Origin: an uncultured Fidelibacterota bacterium
GTDB lineage: Bacteria > Fidelibacterota > Marinisomatia > Marinisomatales > UBA8229
Direction of reading: 5' to 3'
Length of the DNA stretch: 21,093 nt
NCBI GenBank assembly: GCA_913054425.1
Contig: CAJXJG010000009.1
Span: 1-21,093 of the forward strand
In this document: in pieces, positions 16,410 to 21,093 of the stretch
Numbering within the stretch: the stretch's first letter is position 1
Layout of the letters: every line of letters begins with the position of its first letter
The notes under the pieces: model-generated
Seen by the model: only the letters and a program-made list of their open reading frames with translations
Database searches by the model: none
Told to the model about the DNA's origin: nothing
Position numbers and translations under genes: made by a program

Positions 16410-17279
16410 ATGGCTGAAACCAAACGGATTTGGAGCCAGAAATTATCAGGTATTTTTCTTTTTATTTTTTTTACTACTTCGTGTACACCGGCATATTTTG
16501 TTCGTTACCATCCTAATATTGCTGAAAATATATTTGCTAGGAAAGTTTACAGGATTGAAGCGAAAATTGCTCAAAATCCGGTTGATTCCAATTTGCTGTT
16601 GGAAGCTGTTTCTGAATTAACAATTTATTCGTATGCCTTTTTAATGGAACAGGCTGATAGAGAAATTGTGAAAAATTATCATCAGGGTAGGAATTTGTAC
16701 AATCGTGCCCAGAATATTTTTAACCGTGCTAAAGATTATGGGTTAAGAGGAATTAAATTACAATATCCTGAATTTGACAGTTTAATGACAGCAACAAAAA
16801 TGGAATCATTTCCTTTTAAAAGAAAGGATGTTCCATTTTTATATTGGACTGCTGCAGCATGGGGTGGCGCAATATCTGCCAGCAAAGGAGATTTAGCTTA
16901 TATTGTTGAAATACCCAAAGTTGGTTGGCTTTTGGAAAGGGCCTTAGAGGCAGAACCTGAGTGGAATAAAGGAGCGATCTATTCAGCAATGATTTCATAT
17001 TCAATGAAAAGACCAAACCAGGGAGGGGGGGGTGAAAAACAAGCTAGGATGTATTTTAAAAAAGCGTTAGATATCTCAGGGGGTAAGGCTTCCAGTCCCT
17101 ATGTAACATTGGCTGAGGTTGTGTCTACCTTTAATCAGGATAGAGAGGAATTCGAAGATCTTTTGAAGAAAGCCTTAATTATAGATATTGATATAGATCC
17201 GGAATTAAAATTATCCAATATCATCGCCCAGTCCCGTGCCCGTTGGCTTTTGGAACAAAAGGATGAATTATTTTACTGA
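16410..17279 (+). CDS. TatT-type TPR lipoprotein of a TPR-associated TRAP transporter
   Basis: A 289-residue lipoprotein. The signal peptide (n-region MAETKRIWSQK, then GIFLFIFFTTS) ends in a good lipobox, TTSC, with the lipidated residue C25. The mature protein is all-helical and matches the TatT family: YWTAAAWGGAISASKGD (145-161), a VGWLLERALEAEP helix (171-183), a glycine loop NQGGGGEKQARMYFKKALDI (204-222), and a C-terminal helix ending ARWLLEQKDELF. In Treponema pallidum, TatT (Tp0956) is a trimeric TPR lipoprotein that associates with the TRAP binding protein TatP (Tp0957). Gene order here is the same: TatT, binding protein, fused permease. AGGA lies five bases before the ATG. An eight-G run (17025-17032) encodes the glycine loop. 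Confidence 0.85.
   Translation: MAETKRIWSQKLSGIFLFIFFTTSCTPAYFVRYHPNIAENIFARKVYRIEAKIAQNPVDSNLLLEAVSELTIYSYAFLMEQADREIVKNYHQGRNLYNRAQNIFNRAKDYGLRGIKLQYPEFDSLMTATKMESFPFKRKDVPFLYWTAAAWGGAISASKGDLAYIVEIPKVGWLLERALEAEPEWNKGAIYSAMISYSMKRPNQGGGGEKQARMYFKKALDISGGKASSPYVTLAEVVSTFNQDREEFEDLLKKALIIDIDIDPELKLSNIIAQSRARWLLEQKDELFY
17025..17032 (+). repeat. Eight-G homopolymer inside the tatT-like gene
   Basis: A run of eight Gs encodes part of the GGGG loop at residues 205-208. It is the longest G run I noticed in the window, in otherwise AT-rich DNA. Such tracts can slip during replication and switch genes on and off. The current length keeps the frame open. Confidence 0.6.
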
Positions 17280-17280
17280 T

Positions 17281-18279
17281 ATGCTGAAACATTCTTTCAA
17301 AAATACTATTTTACTTATGATCTTTTTATCCATTCTCACAGCAGGGAAGAAAACAATCATTAAAATGGCGACACTCGCACCGGAAGGTACGGATTGGCAC
17401 GGTATGTTAGTGGAAATGGGACAAAGATGGAAAACTGCAACCAATGGAAATATCATTTTACGGATTTATCCCGGAGGTGTGGTAGGTGATGAACGGGATA
17501 TGATACGAAAAATGCGGATTGGGCAGATTCATGCGGCGGCCATCACTACTGAAGGTCTGTCTGAAATTAATCCTGATGTCAATGTATATATTATTCCTAT
17601 GTTATTTGATGATTACGATGATGTGGATTGGTTTCGAAATAAAATTGGTAAAAAACTAGAAGACGGCATCAAGGAAAATGGTTTTACTCCCTTGTTGTGG
17701 GCGGATGTTGGCTGGGCGCATTGGTTTACAGAAAAACCAATTCGATATCCGGAAGATTTAAAAAAAGCAAAAATATTTACATGGGCAGGAGATTATAAAA
17801 CAGCTGAATTGTGGGGTAAGGCTGGTTATATGTCTGTTCTGCTTGCATCAATAGATATTTTATCCGGATTACAAACGGGGTTAATTGATGCAATCAGTGT
17901 GACTCCAATCGCAGCATTGGCATCCCAGTGGTTTGGGGTTGCAAATCATATGTTGGAAATGAAGTGGGGATTATTGACAAGTTCCATCATTATTGACAAT
18001 CGTATCTGGAACCGGATACCATCTGGTTACCAAAAATCCATATTGGAAATTGCGCAGGAAATTGGAACCCGCCACCAGAAAAGACATCGTTTTGATGATG
18101 CAAAAGCTATTAAGATCATGAAAGAACACGGTCTTATAGTTCATCCCCAGACTGTAGAAGATCATTTGTTTTGGAAGTCGTACTTGAAAACATGGTATCC
18201 TGATATTCGAGGTACCTTTATTCCGGAAGAAATTTTCGATCAGGCGATTCAATTGATGGAACAGAGAGAATCTCAGTAA
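17281..18279 (+). CDS. TRAP transporter DctP/TatP-type substrate-binding protein
   Basis: A 332-residue periplasmic solute receptor (DctP family). The signal peptide is MLKHSFKNTILLMIFLSILTAG, followed by the classic mature start KTIIKMATLAPEGTDWHGML. The family motif GGVVGDERDMIRKMRIGQIH (66-85) is strong. In most DctP proteins a conserved Arg in the DLKGLKIRV element salt-bridges the ligand carboxylate; here the segment reads DLKKAKIFTWAGD (159-171), with Phe in place of Arg. That is the TatP-like condition and argues for a non-carboxylate, possibly hydrophobic, ligand. I chose ATG 17281, one base after the tatT stop, which starts exactly at the signal peptide; ATG 17263 is possible but adds residues read over the tatT end. 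It lies between TatT and the fused permease. Confidence 0.88.
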   Translation: MLKHSFKNTILLMIFLSILTAGKKTIIKMATLAPEGTDWHGMLVEMGQRWKTATNGNIILRIYPGGVVGDERDMIRKMRIGQIHAAAITTEGLSEINPDVNVYIIPMLFDDYDDVDWFRNKIGKKLEDGIKENGFTPLLWADVGWAHWFTEKPIRYPEDLKKAKIFTWAGDYKTAELWGKAGYMSVLLASIDILSGLQTGLIDAISVTPIAALASQWFGVANHMLEMKWGLLTSSIIIDNRIWNRIPSGYQKSILEIAQEIGTRHQKRHRFDDAKAIKIMKEHGLIVHPQTVEDHLFWKSYLKTWYPDIRGTFIPEEIFDQAIQLMEQRESQ

Positions 18280-18295
18280 AATAATATTTTCAATT

Positions 18296-20104
18296 ATGAA
18301 CCAGGCAAAAATTCATCTTGTTGAACGCCTGAAATGGGGAGAGGACATTTTAGCATTAACAGTATTTTTTACTATGGTTTTTATTCCCACCTTTGAGACA
18401 ATTGCGCGAATTGTCAATTTTCGCGGTATTCCAGCCTCTCCCGTACTCGTTCAGCATTTGACCTTATGGATCGGTTTTCTTGGCGCCATCCTGGCTGCCC
18501 GCCAGAATAAACTTATCGCACTCACAACGACTCCTCTTTTTTCCATTGATGAACAATTTCAATTCGGGAGATGGTTAGCTAAAGTTGTCTCCTTTGTTGT
18601 TGTTCTAACCCTGATGTGGGGGAGCTGGGTATTAGTAAAGATTGAGTTTTCCTTTCCTGTGGATATTGCACCAAATATCCCCCGTTGGTTTACCCAGACT
18701 GTTATGCCCCTGTCATTTGGTTTAATCGCAATTCAAATCCTTATCAAAAGTACTGATAATAATTTATACCGTGCTTCCATTCTGATGATGGCACTCTTAT
18801 GGATAATCATTGGATTGACTGGTGCATTTCAGGATGACTATTGGTTGATATTGGTTGGCCTTGGAATTTTATGTATTTCAGTTGTGTACGGAGCACCAAT
18901 TTTTGTGGGATTAGGTGGTGTTGCTATTCTTTTTTTCTGGGGTGATTTTATTCCAATGTCTGCTATACCAGCTGAGATGTACCGGATTGTGGTTTCACCA
19001 ACACTCCCCACAATTCCGCTTTTTACTTTGGCTGGATATATTTTGGCTGAAAGCGGTGCTTCCCAAAGAATGGTAAACGTATTCAGCAGTACGTTTGGAT
19101 GGATAAAAGGCGGAACGCCGGTTGTAGTTGTTTTGTTGTGTGGATTTTTTACTGCATTAACCGGAGGGTCTGGTGTGACAATTTTAGCTTTGGGAGGACT
19201 TTTATATCCTTTGTTAAGAAAATCAGGGTATTCAGAATTATTTTCCCTGGGTCTTATCACTGTTTCCGGATCCTTGGGTTTGTTATTTCCTCCCAGTTTA
19301 CCTGCCATTATTTATAGTGTAACAGCCGGTGTGTCAGTGAAAAGTGTATTTATAGCAGGATTAATCCCCGGAACATTGCTTGTCGTTTTTGTTGCCGGCT
19401 GGGCTATTTTTATTGGAGGTAAAGAACGGATAAAAGTTCAGTCTTTTCAATGGGATTCAGCTTTAAAAACCCTTTGGATTGCAAAGTGGGAGATGGTTAT
19501 CCCTGTCTTAATTTTATTTGGTGTATTTGGCGGATTTACAACATTGGTGGAAACAGCAGCAATTACGGTAGTTTATATCTTGATAATAGAAACATTAGTT
19601 TATAAAGATTTACAAGTAAATAGTCTTCCCAAAATTGTCGTGGATTGCGCAACCCTGGTTGGTGGAGTTTTAATTATCTTGGGGGTAGCCATGGGGTTGA
19701 CAAGTTATCTGGTTGATGCACAAATTCCCATGCATTTATTATCATGGGTTAAGGAAACAATATCATCGAAATATGTTTTTCTCCTTATGTTAAACGGGCT
19801 TTTACTTCTTGTAGGGTGCATGATGGATATTTTTTCGGCAATAATTGTTTTTGTTCCTCTTATCAGTCCCTTAGGACTTTATTTCGGTGTTGACCCTGTA
19901 CATTTAGCTATAATATTCATTGCAAATTTAGAATTAGGTTTCATCACACCTCCGGTGGGAATGAACTTATTTTTATCTGCTTACCGATTTGATAAAAGTA
20001 TGCCTTTGATCTATAAAGCCACATTACCCTTTTTTGTTATCAGGTTCCTGGTTGTTTTACTCATTACATATCTTCCGATCATTTCTCTTGGTTTGTTACA
20101 TTAA
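18296..20104 (+). CDS. TRAP transporter fused permease, DctQ-DctM
   Basis: A 602-residue integral membrane protein fusing the small (DctQ, about residues 1-150) and large (DctM, about 180-602) TRAP permease subunits. DctQ begins LVERLKWGEDILALTVFFTM and contains four helices; a linking helix (about 160-176) joins it to the large subunit. DctM carries FTALTGGSGVTILALGG (285-301), LFPPSLPAIIYS (330-341), and NLELGFITPPVGMNLFLSA (544-562), all family signatures of the Na+/H+-driven transporter. This is the fused arrangement found with TatT/TatP in Treponema (Tp0958). It starts 16 bases after the binding-protein stop, without a clear Shine-Dalgarno. Substrate unknown. Confidence 0.93.
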   Translation: MNQAKIHLVERLKWGEDILALTVFFTMVFIPTFETIARIVNFRGIPASPVLVQHLTLWIGFLGAILAARQNKLIALTTTPLFSIDEQFQFGRWLAKVVSFVVVLTLMWGSWVLVKIEFSFPVDIAPNIPRWFTQTVMPLSFGLIAIQILIKSTDNNLYRASILMMALLWIIIGLTGAFQDDYWLILVGLGILCISVVYGAPIFVGLGGVAILFFWGDFIPMSAIPAEMYRIVVSPTLPTIPLFTLAGYILAESGASQRMVNVFSSTFGWIKGGTPVVVVLLCGFFTALTGGSGVTILALGGLLYPLLRKSGYSELFSLGLITVSGSLGLLFPPSLPAIIYSVTAGVSVKSVFIAGLIPGTLLVVFVAGWAIFIGGKERIKVQSFQWDSALKTLWIAKWEMVIPVLILFGVFGGFTTLVETAAITVVYILIIETLVYKDLQVNSLPKIVVDCATLVGGVLIILGVAMGLTSYLVDAQIPMHLLSWVKETISSKYVFLLMLNGLLLLVGCMMDIFSAIIVFVPLISPLGLYFGVDPVHLAIIFIANLELGFITPPVGMNLFLSAYRFDKSMPLIYKATLPFFVIRFLVVLLITYLPIISLGLLH

Positions 20105-20116
20105 AAATGGTTTTAG

Positions 20117-20133
20117 AGATTTGGAACAAATCT
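20117..20133 (+). terminator. Possible hairpin ending the TRAP operon
   Basis: AGATTTG (20117-20123) pairs exactly with CAAATCT (20127-20133) around a GAA loop, 12 bases after the permease stop. No T run follows, so intrinsic termination is uncertain; it may be a 3' stabilising hairpin. Confidence 0.35.
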
Positions 20134-20148
20134 GATCCAGATCATTAT

Positions 20149-20170
20149 AAATGTGTGGAAAATCACACTT
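20149..20170 (+). promoter_or_regulatory. Crp/Fnr-family-like operator
   Basis: A 22-base dyad with TGTGT (20152-20156), six bases, then TCACA (20163-20167), flanked by AAA on the left and CTT on the right. It matches the E. coli CRP consensus (TGTGA-N6-TCACA, AAA/TTT flanks) at 16 of 22 positions. Its centre (20159.5) is about 60 bases upstream of the start expected from the -10 box at 20207-20212, the class I activation position (near -61.5). Which Crp/Fnr-family regulator would bind it in this organism is unknown. Confidence 0.55.
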
Positions 20171-20182
20171 CTGAAACAGTAC

Positions 20183-20212
20183 TTGACAAGTGAAAGGTTC
20201 AGAGGATATATT
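20183..20212 (+). promoter_or_regulatory. Sigma70-like promoter for the PorV-like gene
   Basis: TTGACA (20183-20188), a perfect -35 box, is followed after 18 bases by TATATT (20207-20212), a 5/6 match to the -10 box. Transcription would start near 20219, giving a leader of about 108 bases. The leader includes AGACC/GGTCT (20265-20269 with 20280-20284), a possible small stem-loop. It is the clearest promoter seen in the window. Confidence 0.6.
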
Positions 20213-20326
20213 CTCAGGAGTAAATGGAAAACTTAATGACATATCGCTAACCGTTCTAAACATCAGACCTTATCTTTTGGGTCTCGCAATTAATAACAAT
20301 TTGAAACAACGGGAGATGTAAACCTA

Positions 20327-21093
20327 ATGAAGCGTTTAGCAATATGTTCAGGATTATTACTTATAACACTTGGTAACCCTGTGTTCAGTGTAGGGGAAGC
20401 AGGAGCCATATTTTTGTTAATTGCACCGGGGGCAAGAGCCGGTGCTTTGGGGGAGGCCCAGGTTGCCGTAACGGATGATGCATATGCCAGTTATTGGAAT
20501 CCGGCAGGATTGGGTTTTTTAAAAGGTCAGGAACTGTCATTAATGTATGTACCTGAATGGCTGCCAGGATTTAACCTGGATGATATGTATTATTCTTTTG
20601 CTGCCTATCGGAAGTCTTATCCGTATCTTGGAACTGTAGGCGGTCATATTATCTTTTTAAGTCTTGGGAAACAAACCCGCACTGATGAAGTTGGAAATAT
20701 ATTAGGGGAATTTACAAGTTATATGGCTGCATTTACGGTTTCTTATAGTGCATTATTATCTGATAAAAGATCATTTGGATTGAATGCAAAAGTATTTCAT
20801 CAACAGCTTACAGATTTTGGTGCAGGAGCTGAAAAAGGTAAAGGTTCTTCTACTGATTTTGGTTTTGATATTGGATATATGCACAAAGAGTTTTTATCGC
20901 CACGTCTTGATTTAGGATTGACAATCACAAATATTGGTCCAAAAGTATCTTTTATTAATCCTGCTCAAGCTGATCCGCAACCTACAAATTTCACATTGGG
21001 TTTGAATTACAGGTTGATTGATGAACAGTTCAACAAACTGAATGTAATTTATGATGTTGACAAACTTCTGGTAGGGTCTTATGCTGATATGGA
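20327..21093 (+). CDS. PorV/PorQ-family outer-membrane protein, 3' end missing
   Basis: The first 255 codons of a gene that runs off the window. A signal peptide (MKRLAICSGLLLITLGNPVFS) precedes VGEAGAIFLLIAPGARAGAL and GEAQVAVTDDAYASYWNPAG, the N-terminal hallmark of the PorV/PorQ and UPF0164 barrels (FL.I.PGARA.ALG.A..A..DD......NPAGL). Later segments are amphipathic strands, with LGLTITNIGPKVSFI typical of the family. PorV is the outer-membrane carrier that takes C-terminal-domain cargo from the T9SS translocon to the attachment complex; other family members have different roles, so the exact subfamily is open. GGGAG lies 11 bases before the ATG. A promoter and a Crp-like site lie directly upstream. 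Confidence 0.8.
   Translation, partial: MKRLAICSGLLLITLGNPVFSVGEAGAIFLLIAPGARAGALGEAQVAVTDDAYASYWNPAGLGFLKGQELSLMYVPEWLPGFNLDDMYYSFAAYRKSYPYLGTVGGHIIFLSLGKQTRTDEVGNILGEFTSYMAAFTVSYSALLSDKRSFGLNAKVFHQQLTDFGAGAEKGKGSSTDFGFDIGYMHKEFLSPRLDLGLTITNIGPKVSFINPAQADPQPTNFTLGLNYRLIDEQFNKLNVIYDVDKLLVGSYADM

Noticed and set aside
17236..17280. Upstream GTG 17236 and ATG 17263 starts for the TRAP receptor
   Set aside because: They add residues before the signal peptide that overlap the tatT-like gene end; ATG 17281 gives a normal signal peptide.
18838..19308. A 156-codon open frame on the minus strand within the permease gene
   Set aside because: It lies wholly inside the strongly supported DctM coding region, is proline/lysine-rich with no recognisable domain, and is explained as a shadow of the hydrophobic coding strand.

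Overview
The window looks like chromosomal DNA of a low-GC Gram-negative bacterium from the FCB superphylum. It fits a Marinimicrobia/SAR406-type lineage, or a related phylum such as Ignavibacteriota or Calditrichota, better than a classical Bacteroidota. The evidence is a secreted Asp-box protein with a YPNPFNP-type C-terminal sorting domain, a PorV-like outer-membrane protein, several lipoproteins and TPR envelope proteins, and a starch-synthase-like half protein beside a DUF4270-like lipoprotein, a pairing I remember from Bacteroidota. The phylum is inferred from gene content only. No RNA gene, insertion sequence, CRISPR array or phage gene was seen, and every gene I accept is on the + strand.

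Layout. Positions 24-4122 hold a short DUF350-type membrane protein, a class I SAM methyltransferase and an 893-residue Asp-box protein with a type IX secretion C-terminal domain. Positions 4255-9562 are a complete rod-shape/elongasome operon, mreB-mreC-mreD-mrdA-rodA, with overlapping or abutting genes. Positions 9651-15074 hold a cell-envelope set: a CpoB/YbgF-like periplasmic TPR protein, a catalytically degenerate GT5 half protein, a putative lipoprotein, a putative outer-membrane barrel and a TPR lipoprotein. glyA (serine hydroxymethyltransferase, TTG start) follows at 15097-16392. Positions 16410-20104 encode a TPR-associated TRAP transporter: a TatT-type lipoprotein, a DctP/TatP-type binding protein and a fused DctQM permease. 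A 222-base gap carries a Crp/Fnr-like palindrome and a good sigma70-like promoter, and leads into a PorV/PorQ-family gene cut off by the window end.

How they fit together. The middle of the window is about building and servicing the envelope. MreBCD, PBP2 and RodA drive lateral wall synthesis. The CpoB-like protein may tie this to outer-membrane constriction. The next four genes have signals or folds that place them at the inner or outer membrane, except the GT5 half protein, which looks cytoplasmic. Spacing is tight from 4255 to 20104 (no gap above about 90 bases), so long co-transcripts are plausible. The PorV-like gene and the sorting-domain protein at 1441-4122 together imply a type IX-like secretion route in this organism, although no core T9SS gene is in the window.

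Most worth following up: the pseudo-GT5/lipoprotein/barrel/TPR envelope cassette; the TPAT transporter, whose binding protein lacks the usual carboxylate-binding arginine; and the Crp-like promoter upstream of the PorV-like gene, with class I geometry.
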